This document shows, piece after piece, positions 44,001 to 56,000 of a DNA stretch of 64,000 nucleotides. The position numbers and the translations under genes were made by a program. Under the pieces are notes generated by a model that did not search any database, was not told the origin of the DNA, and saw nothing but the letters and a program-made list of their open reading frames with translations. Source of the DNA: Sabellastarte sp. h YS-2021 (taxonomy: Eukaryota > Annelida > Polychaeta > Sabellida > Sabellidae). Position 1 is the first letter of the stretch; every line of letters begins with the position of its first letter. The stretch covers positions 50,845,293 through 50,909,292 of the forward strand of contig OZ024927.1 of assembly GCA_964017235.1 (NCBI GenBank). Direction: 5' to 3'.

Positions 44001-47000
44001 CATGAGCAGAAATTGGTGTATTGTATTAGGTTTCAATTTATACAATTTAAGTATTTGAGTAGGACTTACAGAGATATCGATGTCTTTGACTGACCAGTTT
44101 GGGGTTGACTGCAGAGTGTTCAGTAGTAACGTGTGCCCTTCACCAGTCAGGTGGTTATGACCCAGCTGGAAAAAAAGCAAAAAAGGAGCCTCACAGAATA
44201 GTGTTACGAAAACAGTTATAAATATCACTGACAAACAAATCAATACATACATAGAAACATAAGCAATATTCAAAACAAAATTGGCACAAAATGAAAATTC
44301 TTGTCAACAGTTCTACAAAACTTTCCTGGTGTTCATTAAGTGGACTAATTTTTCAAATAAAATCTTATGTGGGTGTTCCACCACACGACTAAGCTTCCCG
44401 ATTAAGGGTTTTTGGGAGTCGGTTTCAAATATTTGCTTAGTCCCAGACGTCCTGTAAGGGTCGGTAGTTGTCGGTTGTGGCCATGAGAGAAATCAAACAT
44501 GTTTGATATTTTTCACGACTCAAACCGATTCTCATTTCCCACCGAACAAAATGTCCAGTCCCAGGCTTCCTCAGGCCTCCTCAGACCCACATTTACACAG
44601 TCCTATGTTGTCCCAGGCCTCCTGCGACCCTTAGTCCCAGGCCTCCGTAGCTTAGTCCCAGGAAGTCTGTTTGGCAGTCCCCGACTCATAACAGATCTTT
44701 GAAATTTCATGCGTGTGAAAGTGATTCGGTTTCATTAGTCCCGGGAAGCCTCAGACCGTCTCAGGTGTCCTGGGACTAAGAAATCTGGGTCTGGGACTAA
44801 GCCCGACTAAGAGAAGCTGACCCTAACTGATCCAAGCCGGCATCCTCAGGCCGCCTGGGACAACACAAATTTAGTCCGCGACAGTCTGAGGACGCCCCAG
44901 GAGGCCTGGGACTAAGAACCGATTAAGAGCCGACTGTTTTCCGCGCGTCAGAAATTAAAACGAGACAATGAGGGGGTCTGGGACTATATAAGCAACCGCG
45001 CACACATTCTCGTTGTTACTGACTGGTTGGCTACTGAGAGACGTGTGTCTCTGTTTTGTAGGGGTTTTCATTTTTTTAAATATCATATAATACTTGAGGC
45101 AAATTTTACAGTTAGGAGACACATTTTACTTTTTTTTTTTTGCTATTGACTGGAGTTATGAGGAAAGAGAAAGGAGGGAAGAGAGGAAAGAAGAAGATGG
45201 ATGAGAGGCAAGAGGAGAGGGAGAAGGAAAGTGGAGAGGTGGATGAAAGGATTGAGGAAAGGACGGAGGATGGTACAGAGGAGGGTACACAAGAGACTGA
45301 GGAGCGATTGGAATTTACTGAGGAAGCTTGCAAGGAAGAAGAGAGGTGCGAGGAGGATTTAGAGAGTCACTCGGCAGCCAAGAGAGCCAGGGTCTGTTCA
45401 ACTTTCACTGACAGCCAAGAAACTGCAATTGTGGAGTTTGTGAAGGAGCATCCAGAGCTCTATGACAAGGAGCATACATGCTTCCACGACAGACAGAAGA
45501 AGGAGGCCCTCTGGGCAGAAATCTCTGCAGAACTGAAGCTCCAGCCCTTTGATGTCAGAAGATGGTTCGATTCACAGCGAACGCATTATGGCAAGCTGTC
45601 AAAACTACAATCTGGCCAAGCCCCAAGGGAGATGACCAAGAGACAGTCCTGGGTCTACCAGCAGATGGGTTTCCTTAAGACCCATATCAGATGAAAGGGG
45701 GCCAGCAGAAGTTCAGGGTTCGAGGCCAGTCCAAATACCAGCAAGCAGGACGAATCTCGTGGGTCTACTACTGATACAGAACACCTCGAGTCCAGTGTCC
45801 TCAGAGAGAATAGGAGTCAACCTATGTTCACATCTACACCAGTTTCAACAGACTCCAAGATACTCGAGCACTTTGACCAGATGAGGACATTGATCTCAGG
45901 TTTCCTGCAGCAGAAGTCAGACAGGCAACCCTTCTTTGACTACGTGGCATCAGAGGCTGAAAAGATGACCCAAGAGGAATTTGAGGACCTTAAGGGCAGA
46001 ATTTTTAGAGATATTGAAAGCATTAAGAGCAACTGTAGACGTCAACCACTAGCCAGAAGATCAGCCACTATTACCACGGAGTCCCAGAGGGTCGGCATAC
46101 TGCCAGCAACCACTCAACAGGCGTCTACTTCCCCCAAGCAGCAGCTAGCAGCAGTTACGTCTACTACACACCAAGCCCCCTTGGCTTTGGCAACCCTCCA
46201 TCAGTTCTAACAGTACAGGACGAGGGCAGTAGACACAACTTAAGTGGAATACTAAGCCAGCTACCAGATCTGACATCTACACAGATCATTGAGCAGCCAC
46301 AGCAGCAGCAGCAGCAGCCGCAACTCTTCACTATCACCACTACAGCACCGCCTCAACAGCAGCAGCCTCCTCAGTAGCCATCCAGTCAGGGCAGGTCTTT
46401 GACCTGCCAGGCCCTTTTCAGGACCACCCAAATATTCAAAAAACAATTATTTAGCTGCAAGTTATTCCAATTCCCCTCCCAAAACATAACAGTTCAGTAC
46501 AAATACTTATCACAAGAAGAAAAAAAAAGTCCAACACCTACACCACCCCAAACATGAAACAAATAACCCATAGTACCACACATAACCAAAAAAGGCCACA
46601 TAGAAAAAAAAATTAAAATAAATAAACTCCCAATATGGCCAATAATCAGCCCATTTTTAGCTTAAAATCTATGGGATTGGTTAAAATCTTTAATAAAAAA
46701 GTCCAACACCTACATCATCCCTAGAGTTAAAAGGCATTATAACATACTTACCAACCCACAAACACACAAACCCAATACCAAACCTAACCACCAACCCACA
46801 AACACACAAACCAAATACCAAACAGAACCCAAACCAAAGAACGGACAAACTATTTTACAAACATAACCCCCATCATTGTAAAGAAAAGTTTGGTGGTTAT
46901 ATTTCCTAAATATTTGTGAAGTGAAGTAAAAGATTTCAATTTTAAGATTTCCAGGAAAACATTTCTGTTTCAAATATTTTTCCCCCCCAAAAAACCAAAT

Positions 47001-50000
47001 GTAAGTAAAATTAGGATGTATCTTTCAAAATATATGCAATATTTATTCAATTTAGGAAGTTATGTTTGGCTTTGTGTGTTTCTTTTTATAAATATGTTTA
47101 GCACTGGGTTTGTCTGTTTTTTAGTTGGATGACTGGCATTTATTTCTGTCTGTTTGTTGGGTGGGTGAATTATGTTGGCCATGGGGTTTGTCTGTTTGTT
47201 GGTGGCGTGACTTCTGTCGGGCATTGGGTTTGTCTGTTTGTTGGGTGGGTGAATTATGTTGGCCATGGGGTTTGTCTGTTTGTTGGTGGTGTGACTTATG
47301 TTTGGTAATGTTTGGGTTATTTTGAACAAGCATAGCTGATTAATTGTTTTTGGAATATTTGGTAGTCCTGAAAAGGACTGGTTATTAGTCCTGAAAAGGA
47401 CTGGTTACTGCAGCAGGAATTATATTCTACCATCTTGCCAGGCCACTGCTCCCTCATTATTGAAGTAGTCCTTGAGGTAATCCCTCTGTCTTTTGGCTTC
47501 TCTAGCAGGGTTTCTGTCTGGACCACCAACAGCAGCACCACCAATCAGTCGACAATCACCAGGCACATCACCATCTTCATCATCTCCAGGCTCTTGACCA
47601 CCATGTTGACCTTGATACTGGCTTCTCAGTATGTTGTGCAGAACCACACAGGTCATGACCACATCCCTGACTGTTTCTGGGGGTAATTCAATAGTAGTCA
47701 ACATCACTCTGAATCTTGAGACCAGGATGCCAAAAGCATTCTCAACAACTCTCCTGCCCCTTGATATTCTGTAGTTGGCAATCCTTTCCTCTCTGGTTAA
47801 CATCCTTCTGCCATAGGATTTCATGGGCCAGGTCTTCAGGGCAAAGGCATCATCTGCCAGAATGAAGTAGGGGACATCTCTACCACCCTGTGTTATATGG
47901 CCTATCCTGCCATCCTCAATCCTCCTCTTCAGCTGACAGGCATTAAATATCTTGGCATCTGAGCAAGATCCAGCTGTACCAGCATCCACCCATCTGAATT
48001 TGTACTGCCCATCTACCAAGGCCAACATTACTATGGAAAAGAACCCCTTGTAGTTGTGGTACAGGGCTCCAGAGTTCTTGGGCTTCTTCAGGGCCACATG
48101 CTTTCCATCAATGGCTCCCAGGGCATGTGGAACATTCCACTTGATCCTGAATTCCCTTTCCAGTTCTTTCCACTCATCTGGAGTGGTAGGACATCTGAGG
48201 TACTCTCTGGTGAACTCATCCTGGATGGCCCTGCAGAACTCTGGTAGAAACTTGGAAATGGTGGATCTGCCAACCCTGAACTGACAGGATAATGATGTGT
48301 AGGACTCTCCAGTGGCCAGATATCTGATGGTGAGGGCTAACTTCTCCCCAACACTGATAGGAGCTCTGTAGTTGGTGGCCTGCCTGGCTAGACGTGGTTC
48401 CAGTCTAGTCTTTATCATTTCAAAGAATTCTGGGGTCATCCTCATGTAGTTGGTGAATCCTGGAATGTCTGTGGCATACAGTTCAGCCATAATGTTGTGG
48501 TAGGCCCCCCTCTCCTCTCTCTGCAGTAGCCAGTAGCCTGACCCACAGGTCTCTGTATGGCTGGTGGTGGTGGTGGTGGTGCTGCTGCTGCTTGTGGTGG
48601 TTGCTGTGGTTGACGTAGAAATATCAAATACATCATTATTTGTAGCTGAATAAAAACTAAAAAAGCCCTAAGTTGTTGCTGAAGCTGTCTTCCATTAAAA
48701 GGTGGCATCCTGCTGTGTTCCCATAAAAGTAATGATAATTAGATCGCGGAATTTATATATATACCCAGAAAATCCAGTTATTTTGCAAAACAAGAATCGG
48801 CCATCGTGGTCTGGGGAGGACTGAGGAGGCCTCAGGGCGCCTGAGGATGCCAGGCCTTAATTGGGGGTTAGTCGGGGCTTAGTCCCAGGAGGCCTGAGGC
48901 GTCCTGGGACCCAGTCAGTATGTGTACGACAGGATCGTGGTTGAAACCGACCAGAAAACTGGCTTAATCGGTTCTTAGTCCCAGACCAGTCGGGGACTGT
49001 CTGGGGCCACCTGGGGCCTCCTCAGGCTTCCTGAGGCCGATCTGTACTTAATCCCAGGCTTTGATGCTGATTCAGTATTCCCGCCCATTTTACCTTTTTT
49101 TTTCACCGACTGTCCACGATTAAGGGTCGCCGACAGGATCGGGCCTTAGTCCTTTGGTGGAACAGGGGCATAACAGGTAACAGTATTTGAAAAAAACACA
49201 GGCATCACAGCATACAATCACTGGTTTAAAACATCGCTTTAAATACAGATTATCTCTAATCTCATCCTGAAACCCTTTGGCTGGATGTTTTTTAGGTAAC
49301 ATCTCTTTTACAATCATCAGAAGCTTCTGTGTACTTTACCTTCACTGAAGCTATCATTTCATTCTTCTTCAGACCTCTGAGTATTTCAGTGAGACAGTCG
49401 AAGTTGATTCTGTTGCAGGTGAGGTCCAGTTGGATCAGGGTATGGTTCTCTGGCAGGCTTCTCTTCAAGGCTCTGGAACCTTCCATGGCCAGTCCATTCC
49501 AAGCCAGATTGAGTCTCTTCAAGCCCACATTACCTCTTAGACACTCTGCGATAGCGATGGCACCTTTTCTGCGCAAGTGGTTCCAGCTCAAGTCCAGAAT
49601 TTGGAGAGAACCATTTTCAACTGAAAATATATACATACATGTTGTGCAAGGAATAAGTATTATTCAATAGACAAGACATTAAAATTAATGCAAGAAATAT
49701 TATATTTGCACAGTGTTAAAGACAAAGTAGTGCAGAAGCTTTTATTTCAACCACATGTGTGGCATCCTGACCATAATGTTGTAATCCATACTGAAAACTT
49801 TTAAAATTCTCATTGAATTAGTCAAAATCAAATTAAATAAATAAAATATTCACATGAAAGTTATATCTTTATATCTGTACAAAGTTTGGTTAAATATTTG
49901 GAGATTAGTACTACTTTGTACAAAATCATTGCTTGGAAGTTGTACGTTGTGTAATAGCATCTTTCATTATTCTATGTGCAGGATATTTTTACCTACATGC

Positions 50001-53000
50001 CTGTTAAAAAGAGTTTTTATTGCAAAGATGAACTTACATTTTGACTTTATGGAATTATCAAGCATGGTTTGTAGTTTGTTAAAAACTTTTATTTATATAC
50101 AACATATAAACAATGGATTTGGTGGTAAAAATAGCTTTCACATAAAAAAAATGTAAATTATTAAATTCAGATTGAAGTAATAAAGTTACTATCACAATAT
50201 TAATTTGCTTTGTAAAACCAATTATAGCTGTTTAAAACTTTTTAATATAAAAAAAAACGATCTAGGAATACTGGCATGGATGCTTAATAATAGTCATTAT
50301 ACCATATATGAGATGTCAAACATTGCATATTTTCAAATAAAAATTAACATTACTTTTACAAATAAATTATGTTAATGGTTTTAAAAGTAAATAATTGTAG
50401 TTCCTGATATTTCACCACTTTTAAGTCAAATTTTTGGTGCATTTTACTCAAAGATGAATCTGTCTTCTTAATTAAATCAAAATGTCCCTCGCCTCACTAT
50501 GTGTATGTCACTGGCAAATAACTGCTGACAGTTAAAAAATAGTGTCTGAATAAGATTAAATCACATTATTCATAAAACCTCAAACAAGCTGATTCAGAAA
50601 TGTCAGAGAGTTGAATGCTCATTTCATTTATAAAATTATGTAAATGAGGTAATTATCCTTCAAAGAAAAGAACTAGTTATTCTATTGGAACAAGGTCTGA
50701 CATTGTGAGCAAAAAGGTCAGATATTGAAAAGCCTCTATTGTAACTGATAATTAAGGCATCAATATTCAGGAAGTAATATTCTGCAGAATATATAGCAAT
50801 CTTTCTGTCATTTCTCTATTGGCAGAAATAAGGAAGTGTTTGATGCAATTCAATCTTGTGTTCATGAATTTGGATTAATTCCTGAAAATGTTTAACCATA
50901 TTTTCTGTATTATTACTTCAATCAATTGAATTCTTTCTTTCTGGAAAACAATTGAATGATTAACTAATTATTCAAACTATATCTTCTTTGAGTCATTTGC
51001 TACGGAAGCTCTGAACTGCCAAAGTTTTTTTATTTTACTAACTTGAATATACGAGTTAGTTAACTTGAATATTCAAGTTAATAACTGGAATATTCGAGTT
51101 AGTAACTTGAATGTACAAGTTACTAACTTGAAAATACCAGTTACCTAACTTGAATATACCAGTTAACTAACTTGTATATACGAGTTAGCTAACTTGAATA
51201 TACGAGTTAGCTAACTGGAATATATGAGTTACTAACTGGAATATATGAGTTAGTAACTGGAATATACAAGTTACTAACTTGAAAATACCAGTTAACTAAC
51301 TTGAATATACGAGTTAGCTAACTTGAATATACCAGTTAACTAACTGGAATATACGAGTTAGCTAACTGGAATATACGAGTTAACTAACTGGAATATACCA
51401 GTTACTAACTGGAATATACCAGTTAGTAACTGGAATATATGAGTTAGCTAACTTGAATATACCAGTTAACTAACTGGAATATACGAGTTAGCTAACTTGA
51501 ATATACGAGTTAACTAACTGGAATATATGAGTTAGCTAACTGGAATATACGAGTTAACTAACTGGAATATACCAGTTACTAACTGGAATATACCAGTTAG
51601 TAACTGGAATATACGAGTTAGCTAACTCGTATATTCCAGTTAGCTAACTCGTATATTCCAGTTAGTTAACTCGTATATTCAAGTTAGCTAACTCGTATAT
51701 TCAAGTTAGTTAACTGGTATTTTCAAGTTAGTAACTTGTATATTCCAGTTACTAACTCGTATATTCCAGTTAGTAACTGGTATATTCCAGTTAGCTAACT
51801 CGTATATTCAAGTTAGCTAACTCGTATATACAAGTTAGTTAACTGGTATATTCAAGTTAGGTAACTGGTATTTTCAAGTTAGTAACTTGTACATTCAAGT
51901 TACTAACTCGAATATTCCAGTTATTAACTTGAATATTCAAGTTAACTAACTCGTATATTCAAGTTAGTAAAATAAAAAAACTTTGGCAGTTCAGAGCTTC
52001 CGTAATTTGCTAAGTAAGATGATAGTTTGTTCTTATCCTAATCCATACAATTTTTTAGTCTCAACTTTGGATTAATCAGATAGCAGTGATCAAATGGTAA
52101 TGGGAGTTAAAGATACATGTACCTCGTGGAACATTTTTTACATAATGTTAAAATATGATACCAGTATCAATTATTTTAAATCCCAGAAGCTTATATGTTA
52201 TTTGACCAGATGCTTATTTGAACCCCAAAACTATTCCTCCAGTTTATGGTATGTGCTGTATTAAGTGTAATACAGGTAGTGCAAATATTCAAATTATCCT
52301 TAACAAGAAAGCATTTGTAGAGTCAAGACCTCCACCAGAGCACATGTCTGATAATTCAGGATTAGTTTTTTGTATCCAGAATATGATCAGGGTGTTTGCA
52401 AAATGTAATTATTAAAAAACCTTTTTTCTTTGGGCAGTCCCACATATAAAAAAAAGATCCCTTCATTACTTTTGGAGTTATGATGAACACAAACAGACAA
52501 ACAGATACACCCAAAACATAATCCCCTAATGGAGAGAACATTATGATAATGTGGGCTAAAAACTAAAGTTATGCTTACATTAATATGACTAAATGTCACT
52601 GAAGCATTCAATGTTTATGGCAAGTAATTCATTTTACAGAAGGTGTGTTGACAAATGGCTGGAGGGTTATTTATTAAAGACATTACAGTAACTAAGTAAT
52701 AACAAGGGTTAGTTTACAAAAGAAAGCACTCAACAAGGCGTCAATGTATAGAATATACATCTAGACTCTCAATGAAAAGAACTCACCCAAGGCATTGCCT
52801 ATTATCTGACCTCCCCTCTCCCTGAAAGCATTGTGAGCAAGATAGAGTTCTGAAATTGTGAAATTCTCCTGTAAAAATAACACAAGGCAAGAATGCATGC
52901 ATTAACTATTGAAAAATATGTTCAGAATGGTGGAAAACTACGGTTATATCAAAGAGGTTGAATAATTCAGAGAGTCCAAATATTTGGTAACTAAAGAGAA

Positions 53001-56000
53001 GCAATACAATAGACAATAACACATTAGGACTACATGTACAATAACATTAATACACAACAATAACACAAATACACTGTCAGTCCAGTGTCATTGTGACACA
53101 ATTTATCTTTGTTTAATAGTATGTCCACCAATGGAGATAATATCTGACAGCAAAAGTAGCGATTAAATGGTTCACAATAAGTTTAACCAATACTTTCACA
53201 TTTGTTATGGCTTTAAATTATTTTGTTTGTTATTTGTTCACACTTATAAATGTAGAGAATTTTCTTGATATATAACTCAACACTTCAAAATATCATCTGA
53301 TACCAATAATACCTGGTGTAAATAACTCTGCTCCGTAAACCACCTTGAATATAATCTCGGTTGTATTTTTATAATATAAAGGACCATATTTTGGAAAACA
53401 CTACGGGAGCTATAACGACTACTCTCATGAATTAATCACTTGTCGTCTAATTAGCTTTAGTTGATTGTTATTTTCTTGATAAATTTTTGGAGCCCAAAAA
53501 AACCACAGAACTTACTCTGATAATTTCACCAATATGCACAGCATCATATTCTTCAAATCCATTACCTAAAGCATAAAATTTCAAAAAGTTACTATCTCTT
53601 GTGAGTTTTCTTTCTTGTAACAAGGATCCCCTAGTATTAAGAAATGACAATATTGATAATATTGTTGAGAATCAATCAAAACTGGTTGGATGATGAAACT
53701 GCATTTATCTTTATTATTATATTTCAATTAAGATGTGCATAAACACTTGCAATAGTGAAGTAGATTTGAGAACTTTTTGCCATTGAAAAAAATTTGCTAA
53801 GAGTCTGATCATTGTATTGATATTTCGGAGCATTTTAATTGATATATAATTCCTTTATGTTGAATTTATTTTCTTTTCATAAGGACAGATGTGTAAATGA
53901 TGCTATGTTATCTTCTTGGACACTTTTCCACATGCAATGTAATTTAAACTACCACAAAAATAGATTATAACTTTACTGGATAACTAGATGTAATGTGTAT
54001 TTGAAGTGTTAATATATAAGCCTAAATTATTCTTCTATGACAGCCCCATCATAAATGGTAATAAAGAAAATATCAATAAGATTTGCTGAAAACATGTACT
54101 AAGAAAGATCAAGGTTTCTACCTCACTAATTATGTGGTTGATTTATTGCAGTGTGTAATAGACCTCTATGTATGTAAACCATAAGCCTCCACACTGATAG
54201 CGGAGGCTTGGGGTGTAGTGGTTAACACACACCCCCAACCCCAAGGTGATCGGTTTAAATCCCAGCCCTAACCTTGTCTTGGAATGTTCACAGTTGCTTA
54301 ATCATGTCCTGCAGTTCACAGAGTAGAAACTTGACTAGCTAGCATGTACTGGTTTCTTCTGCTTTTAAAATACCTGCCATGATATAACCTATACAATGAG
54401 CTGAAAGTGAGTTTAAACTCAAATAAATCCCAGTGATGGTCATTGGTCTAACTCTTGGAATAGAGTTTCTACCCAATTCCTGGTGCTTTTGTGCAGAATC
54501 TTGCCATTTTGATATGATATATGATCCATTGGTCAGTTTAAACCCAAATTATCAAAAAGACATCTAAGTTTTCATTTCTTATTCATCAAGTTATACATAT
54601 TACAGGTTGATCATCTATACATATGTATAGGAACAAGATCCATTGATTTACCTGATATGTTCAACACTTTGATGTATTCGTTCTTCTTTATGGCTTGTGA
54701 CAGGTACTTTGCTCCAGCACTTTGAAGATTGTTTTCAGCCAACGTCTAGTTTGAAAAATAGATATCTTGACATATTTATAAAGCTGAAGACAAAATATTA
54801 GAAGCCGAAGTATGGAGTCATTTAATCAGAATAAAGTAAACTCATAATTTTGAATTAAATTTGATTAAAACAATTTTGGCAGCAAATAAGGTGGGAAAAA
54901 ATATGCTATTATTTAAAGTTTCTCCCAACATCTTTACTCCATATACTCAGCAATTGAGAATCATCCTGAATAAAAACATTTTAGTGGATACCACAAGTTT
55001 CCAGAATATTGCTTTGACTTTAATTAACACCTTCTTCAATAATAGCCTTTTGTAGAACACCTTCACTGTTGGTGATTATTCCTCAGTTCCAATTAGCAAA
55101 ATTTAATATAATAGGGGCAGTAGGGATCAAAACTAGCACTACTCAGGCAGTGGAACAGGGGTATAAAGTAGAAGTATGTTTCTGATCCCTTGAGAATTCA
55201 CTTACAGGATTTAACAGTGACAGATACTTCTTCTAAATTCATCTATGTGTGTTTTACTGTCTCCTTTGATATATTTAATCTTAGTGTCACATTATAGTGA
55301 AATTGCTATTAATTATCTAGACATTTTGGGACCAGATGATTTTGTTGAAGTAGAGAAGGAAATCTAAAATTCGCCACATATCTGAAATTCGCCACATGCA
55401 GAAATACTAACTAAAATAATGAATCGAGGTGAGATTTGTTGAATGTATAATAAATCAAGGCTTTCTGAACTAAAATATACCAAGTGTAAGACAAAGCATT
55501 ATTTTCTTCATAGAATTAGATAAGCTTTTAGAGGTGGTGTATTTTAGATTTCTGGCGAATTTTAGATTTCTTATTCTAACACAGATAATAACAGATGGTC
55601 GGTGAAATAGAAGAGACATTTCAGTTAAAGAAACACAATAGATACAAACAAGCAACATAAGTGTAAATATTTGGACAGTCACATTAAACAGAAGTCCTAC
55701 TTTAGAAAAAGTACAACTTTACATAGCAATTAACTGTGATTAACTTGTCCAAAAAAAAAGTTTTATCAAAAGATTTATCATCAGATATATGGTGTACTTC
55801 AAAAGATAATATTAAAAAAAACATGCCAGAAGTGCTCTTAATGTTATTTTAACCATCAACAAAAAGTGCTAATTAAATTGCATAAAGAAGCATAAATAAT
55901 ACATAATGACATATTAACGGGTACACAGATTCACCAGTAAGAGCAAAAAAATAACTAACATAACCTCAGGTTCAGATTTAAATTAGTAGCAATGTATCCA

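Larger units (their letters stand above)
44374..49164. mobile_element. Harbinger (PIF/Harbinger-type) DNA transposon, 4.8 kb
   Basis: The ends are TGTTCCACCACACGACTAAG and, inverted, TGTTCCACCAAAGGACTAAG. Both sides are flanked by GGG (44,371-44,373 and 49,165-49,167), which fits the 3-bp target duplication of the superfamily. Inside are a plus-strand MADF-domain gene and a minus-strand HARBI1-like transposase gene that converge, each with a TATA box next to its own terminal region. Subterminal arrays of a GTCCCAGG motif occupy about 570 and 370 bases. The element sits in the gene B intron between exons 8 and 9. The transposase frame is open; the MADF frame has one in-frame TGA. Confidence 0.88.

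Noticed and set aside
45112-45333. Ser/Pro-rich open frame on the minus strand
   Set aside because: It is the antisense of the Glu/Arg-rich N-terminus of the MADF gene.
47060-47333. Open frames with TNKQTNPMANIIHPP-type repeats
   Set aside because: They run through a minisatellite between the two Harbinger genes and have no domain or promoter of their own.
51036-51980. CRISPR-like regular array
   Set aside because: The units are contiguous without unique spacers, are palindromic, and the array reverses in the middle between TIRs in a eukaryotic intron.
54203-54290. tRNA gene
   Set aside because: The A- and B-box-like stretches belong to a SINE head, the acceptor stem does not pair, and a SINE body follows.
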